A stretch of DNA of 64,000 nucleotides from Hermodice carunculata (taxonomy: Eukaryota; Annelida; Polychaeta; Eunicida; Amphinomidae), in the NCBI GenBank assembly GCA_964020975.1, contig OZ026620.1, positions 80,095,279 to 80,159,278 on the forward strand, in the 5' to 3' direction. A program made the translations under genes and the position numbers. Positions 49,591 to 61,275 of the stretch are shown here, piece after piece. Within the stretch, counting starts at the first letter, position 1. Every line of letters begins with the position of its first letter. Below the pieces are notes generated by a model, which ran no database searches, was not told the origin of the DNA, and saw nothing but the letters and a program-made list of their open reading frames with translations.

Positions 49591-49848
49591 TATTTTCCAA
49601 TCACCTATCAGAAATCAATTAGCATTTCCAATCACCTCCCTGAATCGATCAGAGATCAATAAAATTGAGACCATAATTAGCATTTCCAATCACCTATCAG
49701 AAATCAATTAGCATTTCCAATCACCTCCCTGAATCGATCAGAGATCAATAAAATTGAGACCATATTTTCCAATCACCTATCAGAAATCAATTAGCATTTC
49801 CAATCACCTCCCTGAATCGATCAGAGATCAATAAAATTGAGAGCATAC
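49591..49848 (+). repeat. Tandem repeat, 3 units of 83-89 bp
   Basis: 'tttccaatcacctatcag' starts at 49594, 49683 and 49766. Each unit then contains 'cctccctgaatcgatcagag' and 'aataaaattgaga'. Nearly identical units, so recent. Confidence 0.9.
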
Positions 49849-50236
49849 ATTCGTGGGGAGAATCTATCCATTTAATCAATCAGATCAATTCAATATCAAT
49901 CTGTCAAACAATAAACACACAGTCCCCATATGGATCATAATACGCATAAACCTAATTTTAGAAATCGTACCCCTATACGGTCATAAACCTATTTTTAGAA
50001 ACGTACCCCCCAAACGGGCCAATTTATATTTATGGGGGGAAAATTGCCCCCATACGGGCATACATGTAGTACTAGGTGTTCCAAGTATCGGGAAATCCAG
50101 CGCGTCTCCTGCATCTGTATTCCTGTCGACAGGGGTGCTGGCTGTGTTCACCGCAGGCTGAAATTTTTTCGATCAACTTACGTCTGATCCACTTTCCTTA
50201 TCGGTCGTCACCTATCCAGTTATATCACAGGCGTGG

Positions 50237-50510
50237 TCTTTCTATGACATTTCACACACACACACGTTACATTGGTATTTTTTCTTTGTGGACAACAGTG
50301 CGGAGAAGTTTCACTAGCAGTAGAGTCATCTTTTTTGCCTTGACTCAAGACTTCACATCTGGTGCTGTCCTCCGCATCCATGGGCCCTTCATCACTATTA
50401 TGACTCTGATCAACCATCGTTTTCCCAAAGGACACAACTGGCGACAAAAGAGGCGGCAAAGGTGTCATGAATTTTTCAGCTGAATCGTCGCTGCTTGAAA
50501 TGGACTGCAA
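50237..50510 (-). CDS. Possible exon, acidic/serine-rich (weak)
   Basis: The minus strand is open for about 90 codons with coding-like composition (SISSSDDSAEKFMTPLPPLL ... DQSHNSDEGPMDAEDSTRCEV ... KKDDSTASETSPHCCPQ). An acceptor-like TAATTGCAG precedes TCCATTTCAAGC, and a GTAACG donor-like site follows AATACCAAT. No domain, start ATG or partner exon found. The opposite-strand ORF over the same bases looks less protein-like. Confidence 0.25.
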
Positions 50511-50683
50511 TTAGCCTGTGTGCAGCTCATGATCGTCTTGGTCACTATGCTCGTGCGCTGTTCCTCACGTAGTCTCATTTTCAAATTCTAGCATGGTTTT
50601 TGACTGAAAATGTTACATTGGAATTTTGCAGACATACTTCTCCATCTGCATGGCTTTTCGTCCATGACCCGCACCATCCCAAA

Positions 50684-50820
<137 letters not shown>

Positions 50821-52566
50821 CCTTTTTCTTCTGCTGATCATTTTTTTCCATTGGAGAGACCTATAACCTGAACAGTCTGGTATCTGCTTTAAAAAGTATC
50901 TGCTGCCCAGTGCAATTCCCACGCATCAATAGAGCTTCGCCTTTGGGTTCTTAAAGCAACGAGGGATTCGGCCTGAATCTCACTCACTTTTTGCACCATA
51001 ATTGCATACACGTTGAGGGTGTTTTCTTCCTGTCCCTCTTTTTATTTGAAGTTTGCCTATTTTAAAAGAGGTAAAGTGTTGTCTGTTTCTTGTCTATTCC
51101 AACGTCGAGCTTTAAATCTGTGACATTCAATTTAGATTCAAAATTTCAATAATGCACATGCGTTTATAACTATGCATGTCATATTGATGATTTTTTTTAA
51201 ATAGACGTGTTCGATTTCAGTCAAATAACACGCATGGACGAAGTTGCTCTGACTTGTTACAAAATAGGAACGTGCGTTAATTTCTGTTAACTTCGCAGTG
51301 CTGATTAAGACAGAAGAGCCCTCACTTTAATACGAGAAAATTTATGCAATGAAGTTCTTTTCCGCTCTGTTATCAATAGAACAGAAAGTCTTTTTGATCC
51401 AGCGTTGTACCGCAGGGATAGACACATGTATATGGCTAGAAGCTCACACGTTATAAGCGCGCACAGCAAGGGCTTTGTGGACAAGCCCAGGCGGGTCGAT
51501 GCGAAGTGAGTGGCTGGTGGTGATACGCATGTATTTTACGCTGAGCAGGCGATTCTGCGAACATGTCGCGACATGGCCGTGACGTGACACAGGGAATGCC
51601 CCCATTTTTAGTGTTTTGACACTACCTGTGCCATCTAGTGACACGGTTCAGTACCAGTTAGCAAATACTTGTATTTCCCAGGGGTTTGTCCCCCAGTATT
51701 TATAATATTATTTTAGGACCGTAGCTCACATTAGGCCTCTATGGCAATGCGTATGATTAGCTTAAGACTGAGGGAAATATTAATCAGGTTCCCGTCCACT
51801 CATCGAATACACACTGGCTCAAAACGCAATTGTATGCTACCAATATCCTGACGTCACTTATGGCACAGATTTCCGTGCCAATACCCTAGCTCTTTCCTAT
51901 TCTCAGGTCGGACAAGCCCGTGCCTGCTTCTATTATTGGCAACGATCATGGATTGTTGTCATGAGGTATGGAATACCGTATTGATCGTGCTCACTATAAA
52001 AGCGAATGCGGTGTGCACAGTGCCAGTGCTGCACAGAACATTCCAGACGCAGAGCTGACAAACCAAAAGGGACGAACTTCATAATATAGCTATACATGTA
52101 TGTATATGTATGTGCGTATGTGTGTGTATATAATGTTGCTGAACAACATGCACACATGTACATGCATGGATACATAAATATTCGTAACATCGCAACGACA
52201 CATGGCATACTGCGCATTGTGTCTTAAGTGTATATATTATCAGCAGGCTGGTGTACTTTTGTGACCATTATATCAAGACGAAAACGTAACTATCCATGTT
52301 CCCCATGCAAAGACAATGAAGAAAAAGAAAATTGCATTTTTTCTTTCAAGCTTCACGTGAAAAGTATAGGGACTTGCATACAGACACGTCCCTGATTAAA
52401 GCTAGCGTTTCAAAATGGACATATATGAGATTTTTAAAAGGGGTTTTGCTAACATTTTACGGATGATTGCATCACTGAAAAATATTTCAAATTGGAAGTT
52501 TAATGGGCTGCCAAATTGGAACCTAAAACTAAGCCCCTTATTGACATCGAGATTCCATTTTGCACC

Positions 52567-52607
<41 letters not shown>

Positions 52608-53165
52608 CACCTTTCTTATTCATGTTTTGGCAGTTTTTTACTGCAAGATTACAAATCTATAATTTTCAAATGACGAATTAAAATATATTTTCTGACTCAT
52701 ATGAATACTGCCTATAATTTAAGATAAAAAAGGATGTCTAGTTTAAGCGAATGTGATGTGGTTGCACATGAAAACGGCGTGATGTATAAAAGAAGTTTCG
52801 GGCTTGCTACCTCTTTCTGCGATAAGTTTTGTGTAAAGTGCACAGCATTTGTCTAGCCACTGGCGTTGCATGTAAACATTATTTATTCTTTTCCGTAAAT
52901 GATGTCCTCCTCGAAATTTTTAGCCTTGATTTCTTGAGAAAATAAACTAATATTAACATTATCTTTGAAGGAAACAGCAACAAAGATAAACAAATATATA
53001 AATGAATAAATAACCTTTCATGATAAAAAATCGCATTCAGTTACACGCAAGTCGTTTTTATGAGACTGACGCAACTTCGATTTTTCAATTACCAATTGGT
53101 CAGATTTATGATTGCAACTTAAGTAAACGTTGCCGTTATATATTTCATGTTGATTTTACTTGTAG
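50821..53165. other. Region upstream of the VWA gene, no clear gene
   Basis: Contains an (ATC)n tract (52567-52607) and a TATG/TG patch (52090-52130). It should hold the promoter and a non-coding first exon of the VWA gene, since an acceptor opens its first coding exon, but I could not place them. Confidence 0.45.
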
Positions 53166-53493
53166 ATTTAACCTGAAAATGGCCATGATCACGCCTTTCG
53201 GTCCAGGTGGACCCATGGAAGTAGTCTTCAGCTTCGACACGACTGGTTCAATGGGTGGGTGTCTGAATGAAGTCCGCACCAATGTGGCCGAGGCAATTCA
53301 GCGGCTGTTCAAAGATTTGCCAGCACTACGCATTGCGGTGTTTGCGCATGGCGACTACTGTGACTCGAACATCTACGTCACCAAATACGTGGATTTTACA
53401 ACAAATGTGAAGACGCTATGTAATTTTGTCAAGACAGTAAAGACAACACATGGAGGAGATGCTCCAGAGGCTTACGAAAGAGTCTTGAAACAA
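53166..53493 (+). CDS. VWA gene exon 1 (13-bp 5' UTR plus 105 codons)
   Basis: Acceptor TTTTACTTGTAG ends at 53165; donor CAA|GTAAGT. Holds the MIDAS motif and the GGD loop. An ATG at 53020 is in frame, but it lies before the acceptor, so I chose 53179. Confidence 0.85.
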
Positions 53494-56478
53494 GTAAGTG
53501 ACCAACATTATTTTTCCCATAAAATGTATTTCGCCCAAGTAGATACAAACATCATCTGAAAACAGCTTAAAGTTAAAACCGGTAAGCATGGAAAACAATT
53601 TGCATGGTAATTCGATTATATATTTTCTGTTAAGCAAATGACAATCTCCATCACCATGATCCATCATATTTTAGAATAAAAAGTGTTTGCCATGGGCTGA
53701 ATGGTATTGAAAAAATTAAAATGGTAAATGCAGTTTTTGTTCCTCCCTCTGTTTTTACACGAGCGCTTGTGATCTACTGCTCAACCTGTAGCTTTCCAAA
53801 GTGCTCTATAAATTTCGATTACGTGCTCAAGGTGTGTCTGTATTCCCCTCGAGTTTTATTAAAATCACATCGGATGCCATCCTTTTAAGACAGCTGATAG
53901 GGGTGGTGGTGGTGGCGAAATATATTGCATTCAATACTTCGTTTCGTGGATTTTATATGTTAACATTCTTATCCTTCTCTTCACTCTTACTTTAGGCTCG
54001 AGAAGAGCTGTCCTGGACACCTGGGACTCAGAGGTCATTGGTGATGATAGGGGACTCTGTGCCACATGAGCCTGACTACTCACTGAACACAGACAACACG
54101 GACTGGAGATTGGAAACGGAGCGACTCTACCGCGATCTGGTACGCTTCTTAACTTGTACTTACGAATAACTTTCTAAAATATAATCTTTCAGTATGATAA
54201 TGACGATCTCCATAATACATTTGGTAAAAATGTTTCTACATATTATCAATCGTTTGTACCTGTTGATTTTTAGAAATGCTGTCGTATACTTTTCCTTCAA
54301 AGCAGACCAAGCTCCATGTTATCTCTACTACACTTGCATAGAGTGAAGAAAAACACAGATTGCTCTGTTGAGCATGCAGATGTACGCGTATATTTTGTTC
54401 ACTAACTACCAGTGCTACAAAATCAAAACGGACAGCTTTATCGATATACTTTAGCTGGTTTACAATGTAACTTCCCTCAAAAGCACCTGGCTTTATATTA
54501 TGCTCACGACTGATTAAATTTGATTTTCAGGGTGTGAAAGTTTATGCTGTCCAGTGTAACACGACCTTCTCTAATGATTCTACGGAGCAGTTCTACCAGA
54601 CCTTGGCAAAGGAAACTCAAGGCAAACGGCTTACATTGGAGCAGTTCCCTTCTATTGTTGAAATGTTGATGGCCATATGCTACAGAGAGCGTGGCGCAGA
54701 ATTCTTTGAGGTATGATCAAAGTTGCTATAGTTGTATATCAGCAATCTGTGTACATGCTAAAAGAATGTTGTGCTCATGCCATACGGTGATAACAAAGAG
54801 TCTTGATAAGCTCCTTGGTTACGATATCTGTGATTTTTTAATTAAACACAATTCTGCCACAGGATCAGTACAAGAAAGATGCTTCGTTTGATATTATAGA
54901 GCAGAGCAAAGGGAAGAAAACAATGAAAATAATTTTGTGAACTAAGAAAGCTAAAATGCCTTGCAAAAACTACAAGGCAAATATTTTTCAAACATTCTGT
55001 CTGAATGATGATGGGAATGTGCACAATGATATAGTATAGCTTAGGCTCTTAATGGTTTGCATTATATGTTTGTAAATAACATTTTACATTTAATCACGAA
55101 ATGGAAAAACATGAAAACATATGAAATTTAATTGATCCATAATCGTGCCATAACTTTAAATTTGTCTTTCCACAGGCTTATGAAAAAGAAATCAGAACTC
55201 GAGATGGCCCCGGCATGAAGGCTGACCTAGACCGCATGTTTGACACCCTGAGAGGGACAGAAGCGGATTCCACAACAGGATCTTCCGGTGTTCCATCCCC
55301 AGTTGCTACCCTGGCCAAAAAATCCAAAAAGGTACATCCTGCAGTTGCTGCCCGTAAAGGGACAAAACGGTCTAGTGCTGACGCTGCAGATGGGGTGAAG
55401 ACCCTGAAAAAGGCAAAGGTCACCATGAAAAGCAAAACAGTCGTTCCCGCAAAGAAGACTGTTCGTGTAGCGTCTGCAAAACTTGTCAAGAAAGCAAAAA
55501 AGGTAACTTGTGCTGCTATGTACACATTTTCTAAAAAGGGGATATTCAGACACCTCAATTTAAAAAAAAAATATGTATATAATTAAAAGAAGGCCCTTTT
55601 TATTCAATTACTTCAGCCTCTGTCTATCTGATTAGGGGAGAAAATCACAAAAGCATTTTTGGATAAATAATATAAAAAGAAACCATGACTTTATGCACAT
55701 GATTTTTGTTCAATGTCTGGACAATTCTCCCTGATTTGTGTGTAAATAAATCACATTTAGTATATTTTGATACTCAATGCCATTGGCTTAGATCTCTGGA
55801 GCTCAAAGGTTAGATCAACCATGTACCCTCCCCCCCCCCCCCAAAAAAAAACAACTTGAGATTAATGCTTAATTTACGTTTCTTTTGCAGGCTTTAGACA
55901 CAAGTATCAAAGTGTCAGCATTAGAGAGGAAGAAGAGGCGGGAAGATACTCCTCAGAACGAGTTTTCACTGAACACCATCAAATGGTCTAAGTGGTATGC
56001 CTGCATGCAACCCACTGCTCCAGACGCTGGCGACTCCGACTCCTGGATCCCCAGACGCCAAGAACATTTTGGTGTCCGAAACACTGGCCTCTTTAAGAAT
56101 AACAGAACTGATCCAGCAATGTACGAGTTTGCTGTGCAAACGGCGCCCGGGTGTAAACGTTATCCCATGTATGCACGCTTCACCAGTGGCTTTCGGACTG
56201 ATGTGAACTGGGATACATATTTGTTACGGCACACAAATGTAGTGACTCAGGTTGACAGGGTGCTCCGCAAAGGTTGCAAACTCTATGTGCGAAGAGCGCC
56301 TGCCAGCTTTGCCCGTCCTGTCAAAACCAGTGAAGGCGAAAGTTTGTCAAGCATTGACGAAATGAGAACTTTAATCAGTGCAAAATATGATTATGCCTGG
56401 AACAAGTGCCACTTTGGAAAAAGGCGGCACCGTCGAGTGAATAAGTCTGGTGTACTCATTTCTAATAGTAGAATTTAA
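53179..56478 (+). CDS. VWA-domain protein with GIY-YIG-like C-terminal domain (517 aa, 5 exons)
   Basis: Exons 53179-53493, 53996-54139, 54531-54710, 55176-55502 and 55891-56478; every intron is phase 0 with GT-AG ends. The ATG has A at -3 and G at +4. Residues about 14-210 form a VWA domain: a MIDAS D-T-T-G-S at 20-24, THGGDAPEA at 90-98, and strands LVMIGD and VKVYAVQC. VWA domains bind ligands through a metal ion. Exon 4 encodes a lysine/alanine-rich, histone H1-like linker (many AKK/KKAKK), suggesting a nuclear or nucleic-acid-binding protein. Exon 5 holds PAMYEFAV (397-404), YPMYARF (413-419), VLRKGCKLYVRRAP and DEMRTLISAKYDYAWN (E479, DYAWN 489-493). This resembles, from memory, the degenerate GIY-YIG domain of plant EFFECTOR OF TRANSCRIPTION proteins. 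Function is unknown; the exon structure is very secure and the C-terminal assignment moderate. Confidence 0.88.
53996..54139 (+). CDS. VWA gene exon 2 (48 codons)
   Basis: Acceptor CTTACTTTAG, donor CTG|GTACGC. Encodes AREELSWTPGTQRSLVMIGD... ...ERLYRDL, a central VWA strand and loop. Confidence 0.85.
54531..54710 (+). CDS. VWA gene exon 3 (60 codons)
   Basis: Acceptor TGATTTTCAG, donor GAG|GTATGA. Encodes GVKVYAVQCNTTFSNDSTEQ ... CYRERGAEFFE, the end of the VWA fold. Confidence 0.85.
55176..55502 (+). CDS. VWA gene exon 4 (basic linker, 109 codons)
   Basis: Acceptor TCTTTCCACAG, donor AAG|GTAACT. Begins AYEKEIRTRDGPGMKADLDR and then becomes K/A/V/S/T-rich with several KKxKK clusters, fitting nuclear localisation. 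A second AAG|GTACAT donor-like site at about 55331 could give a shorter splice form. Confidence 0.82.
55891..56478 (+). CDS. VWA gene exon 5 (GIY-YIG-like domain, 195 codons plus stop)
   Basis: Acceptor TTCTTTTGCAG; ends RI then TAA at 56476. Starts with a charged segment (ALERKKRRED) and WSKWYACMQP. The GIY-YIG-like region follows. Motifs are degenerate (AMY for GIY, MYA for YIG), but the Glu before DYAWN is kept. Confidence 0.82.
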   Translation, partial: ALDTSIKVSALERKKRREDTPQNEFSLNTIKWSKWYACMQPTAPDAGDSDSWIPRRQEHFGVRNTGLFKNNRTDPAMYEFAVQTAPGCKRYPMYARFTSGFRTDVNWDTYLLRHTNVVTQVDRVLRKGCKLYVRRAPASFARPVKTSEGESLSSIDEMRTLISAKYDYAWNKCHFGKRRHRRVNKSGVLISNSRI

Positions 56479-57276
56479 ATGATTTTAAGACTTTCTGGCA
56501 GATTCCTGAGAAACTGCTCCGACCAGACCCTTGTGATATACAAATCTCGAAAACGAGATTGTCCAATTGTCCCACGTCAGACATTTTTTCCACTGCCATC
56601 ACATTACAACCCGTAATATCAAGCGAAATAATAGGTTATATGTACGTTGTGTGAATGCAAATGAAATTTTTCCTCATTGAAGTGCCTTATGTTTGATGAA
56701 TATGCCCTTTTCTTCAAATCAGATCAAATGTGTTACTGATAGGCAATGTGTATATCAAAAAGAAAACATATTTAATTTTCGTAACGTATACTTAGAAGCT
56801 TGTTGACACACACACCCCCCCTCGATCGGGGCTGCGGTGTTGTAGGGCTTGGTTTTTTTTTTTGTTTTTTTTTTTTTTGCTGTTATTAATGGACTATGGT
56901 CAATATAGCATCAATACGCTATTTTTTGGTCTGTGCTGTATGATGTTGTCAACTCGGCCAATACGAGATAAAATTCGGCCAATATGAAATAACTTGGCCT
57001 ATACGAGCTAACTTATGCTGGTTTCCACATTCTTATAAACTTACAATAGTAATATGGGTTACACACGTAAACATTGAGTTTGGGTACCACACTACTCGGC
57101 CAATACCGAAGCATCTTTGCACAGCCATGATGGAGGAAATCGAACGAGTGGTAACTGCACACAACAGAGGACCGAGAAATGGAGCAAATAAGTTCAGGTC
57201 TCTGGTCAGACATCTTAGGCATTTCACGTTTATGTGATGTGTTGTCTTATGATTCATAGTCAATTAATAAATTATC
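56479..57276. other. Downstream of the VWA gene
   Basis: Presumed 3' UTR; no clear AATAAA in the first 200 bp. T-rich runs at 56851-56878. 'cggccaata' words recur at 56954, 56981 and 57098, as in the foldback at 57277. Confidence 0.45.
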
Positions 57277-57396
57277 ATTAATCAGTAGTTTTCATATTCG
57301 CCCAGTTACAGGTCAGCCAGATTGGCCTGAGGCCGCAAGGCCAATATGGCTGACCTCGGACCTGTAACTGGGCCAATATGAAAACTACTGATTAAT
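57277..57396. repeat. Foldback (long inverted repeat), 120 bp
   Basis: The outer 38 bp of each arm match with one mismatch (ATTAATCAGTAGTTTTCATA...). The inner arms contain 'ggtcagcca.attggcct', and one arm carries a 7-bp insertion. The centre is GAGGCCGCA. Could be a small foldback transposon. Confidence 0.85.
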
Positions 57397-58642
<1,246 letters not shown>

Positions 58643-59068
58643 AGAGCCTGACCGAACATGCATTTTGAAACCTAACCGGATACTCGATACTCGGTACACA
58701 TTACCAATCCCGAACCGGGCACCGTTCGGGTTCGGTAAATGCAATTCAAACATGCCATAAATAAACTTAGACGTTTTAGAATACTAATTTAAAGCTTTAT
58801 TTAAACAGGGGTTTATACCTGTTACACTTTTGTACTGGGGCATTACTATTGTTATTGTAATTCAGGCGATTAATGCAACCCATGTGACGCGCTTGAGTGC
58901 AAAGTAGCGTTTGTTGCATTGTTTAAAGTGTATACAAGTACGAAAAGTAACCTCAGTATCCTTCTTACTTTACTCTATTGCCAACACCGACAATGATAAC
59001 CGAACCCGAACGTTTAGTGACTGTAAAAGCCGAACCCGAGCCGGTAAGCTCGGGTCCGGTCAGGCTCT
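58643..59068. mobile_element. MITE-like element (about 426 bp) in TA-rich DNA
   Basis: Ends AGAGCCTGACCG (58643-58654) and CGGTCAGGCTCT (59057-59068) are exact 12-bp inverted repeats. Each side is flanked by TATATAT-type DNA. Inside, further CCGAACCCGA/TCGGGTTCGG palindromes lie next to each end. No transposase. The superfamily is not determined (hAT-like or Tc1-like possible). Confidence 0.6.
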
Positions 59069-59210
59069 TATATATATATATATATATATATATTATTATA
59101 TCAAAAATGACTACCTAAATCATCAATAGGTACTATCGGCCAGCTAGAAGTTTCATACATTGAGGACAAGGGCACAAATGTATCACGTTACACACGAAAT
59201 GTTACTTGTA

Positions 59211-60593
59211 ACTAGAAAAAAGATATCTTCCCAAGCAGATCTGTCTGTGTGCCTTCAAAAGTTGTAATTGTAAATATTGATTGCTACAACTTTTGTTCAC
59301 TCTTCATTGGATATCCTTATGGAAATAATATAAATTGAAAAGCTGGTGGCAATGCAGACCAAGGAACTTTCAGCAGTGGACTAAGGCTCTTGCATAGACC
59401 ACCAGCCTGATGGTTGGAGAGTCAAGCAGGCATAAGTGTTCTAGGCATGCGGTGCCAGCATGCTATCATGACAAATAAACCATCCAGTCTGATGTGCAAG
59501 ATATGCATTTTGTTAAACATGACAGTTAATTCAACTTTTTCAATGTGGTTAACCTTCCGTCGTTCAACACCCCCCACCCACCCCTACCCCATCAAAGATC
59601 AAATGTAATGCGACCCAGTCATGCAATAATATCTTTTTCGAAGCCTTGGTACTTCAACTTTATTAAGCTTATGGCCAGATGAAAATTTCAAAGTCCAAAT
59701 GACCTTTGACTTGTACAGGTCACATGTAAAATCACAAAAATGTGCAGAGTTGCAATACCTACAATTTGAGCCCGACATGACTGAAATTGGATGAAAATAT
59801 ACCACGTTATGGCCAGATGAAAAATATCAAAGACCCAAATGACCCTAATATTTAAAAGTCACATGTGAATTAGAAAAATGTGGTGTTACAATATCTACAA
59901 TTTAAGCCCAACATCAACCTAATCAGATGAAATTGACCAAGTTATGGCTATATGAAAATATCAAAGGTCCAAATGACCTTGAGCTTTGGCCGTAGAGGTC
60001 ACACGTAAATTACAAATATTGTGCAGTGTTGCAATGCCTACAGTTTGAGTTCAACACCATTAAAATTGGATGAAAATTGTCCAGTTATGGCTCAATGAAA
60101 CTTTCAAAGGTCTAAATGACCTTAACCTCTGACCTTTAGAGGTTACATGTTACTTACAACATGTGCAGTGTTGCAACACCTACAAGTGAGTCCACCTAAG
60201 AGGTCACAAGTATATTACAAAAATGTGCAGTGTCACGAAATCTGCAATTTGAGCCCAACATTGTCAAAACCAGATGAAAATTGACCGAGTTAAAACTAGA
60301 AGAATATTTCAAGTGGCAAAAAGACATTGACCATTGACCTCTTGACGTCATATGTAAATTACAAAAAATGTGCAGTGTTACAAACCTGGGAATTGAAGTT
60401 GGAGTCGTACCTGTACCTATCATAGTTTTCTAGACATTTAAGACTTAAATGTTGAAATGGCCTCATTTTGCATTAATCTCAAAACCGTCCAGCCTCGTTA
60501 CGAAAACACAAAAATTAATGTGTGCAGGTATAATCATACCAAATGTGGAATATCTAGGTACAACAGTTTACAAATGAAATGTTGCAATTGGAT

Positions 60594-60688
<95 letters not shown>
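59211..60688 (+). mobile_element. HINE/pearl-like element, copy F, with inserted segment
   Basis: Starts 'actagaaaaaagat', with a worn 5' hairpin and 'ctgtctgtgtgccttcaaaag' intact. About 350 bp of unrelated DNA (roughly 59300-59640) precede core units with 'ttatgg' anchors at 59806, 59942 and 60085 (136-143 bp apart). It ends in a (GA)n tract (60593-60688); no 3' hairpin was found. The most diverged copy. Confidence 0.55.
60593..60688. repeat. (GA)n microsatellite
   Basis: About 96 bp of GA with one GATA. Confidence 0.95.
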
Positions 60689-60690
<2 letters not shown>

Positions 60691-60828
60691 AAACAAATGT
60701 CGCCGAGCTCAAAGTTCAGCACGGTAATTTTGTGCATGTCGCGTACTTGCTACGTTGACATTTTTTTTCTTTTAATGATTTAACATTAACTAATATTTAC
60801 TGTACTTGCACAATCCTAGTATATATTT

Positions 60829-61015
60829 TGTAACAACGGAAGGGACGGGTTTCGAACCAGTAACCTTTGGCACCTATCACTTAGGCAAAATGGGAAACGC
60901 ACACACCAACTGCACAAAAACTCCATTTCTAAGAAGAATGGTTCAACGGAGGCCGGTCAGCTTGAATGAAACAATCGATACGGCCCAGTTTATTATATTC
61001 AATCCACTATAGGTA
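60829..61015 (-). mobile_element. tRNA-derived SINE-like unit 1
   Basis: On the minus strand GGTTCGAAACCC (60847-60858) matches a Pol III B box (GGTTCGANNCC), with an A-box-like CTAAGTGATAGGTGCC upstream. It is about 75% alike to unit 2 at 270-bp spacing. Not a functional tRNA: the acceptor stem is not formed. Confidence 0.55.
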
Positions 61016-61072
61016 CTGTATTCGGAGTTGTTCCAGATCGGGGACTGTACATATGTAAGTCCACCAGCATCA
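61016..61072 (+). repeat. Dispersed repeat shared with 63238-63297
   Basis: 'tactgtattcgga.ttgt.ccagatcggg.act.tacatatgt.agtccaccagca' occurs at both places with a few changes. Confidence 0.85.
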
Positions 61073-61098
61073 GAGGGGCACCGAAAATATATATGTTT

Positions 61099-61275
61099 TG
61101 TGACCACGGAACAAACGGGTCTCGAACCAGCTACCTTCGGCACCAATCAGCTAGACCAAAATGGGAATCGCACATGCCAACTGCACCAAATCCCCATCCA
61201 TGAAAAGAATGGCTGAATGGAGAACGGTATGTCATAATAAAACGGTTCAGTTCATAGTCTTTAATCTAGTACAGG
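61099..61275 (-). mobile_element. tRNA-derived SINE-like unit 2
   Basis: Minus-strand B box GGTTCGAGACCC (61117-61128), and A-box-like TCTAGCTGATTGGTGCCG 3' of it on the plus numbering, in correct order on the minus strand. Paired head to tail with unit 1. Confidence 0.55.

Noticed and set aside
49591-49848. Three direct repeats, considered as CRISPR-like
   Set aside because: Contiguous 83-89 bp tandem units without spacers, in animal DNA.
53020-53178. In-frame upstream ATG of the VWA gene (53020)
   Set aside because: It lies before a good splice acceptor (53165) in AT-rich, intron-like sequence; the ATG at 53179 has a better context.
55178-55558. Minus-strand ORFs opposite VWA exon 4
   Set aside because: Mirror of the lysine/alanine-rich exon, whose plus-strand splice sites and phase agree with the rest of the gene.
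61117-61190. Possible functional tRNA gene on the minus strand
   Set aside because: The B box is good, but no paired acceptor or anticodon stems; better explained as a tRNA-derived SINE.
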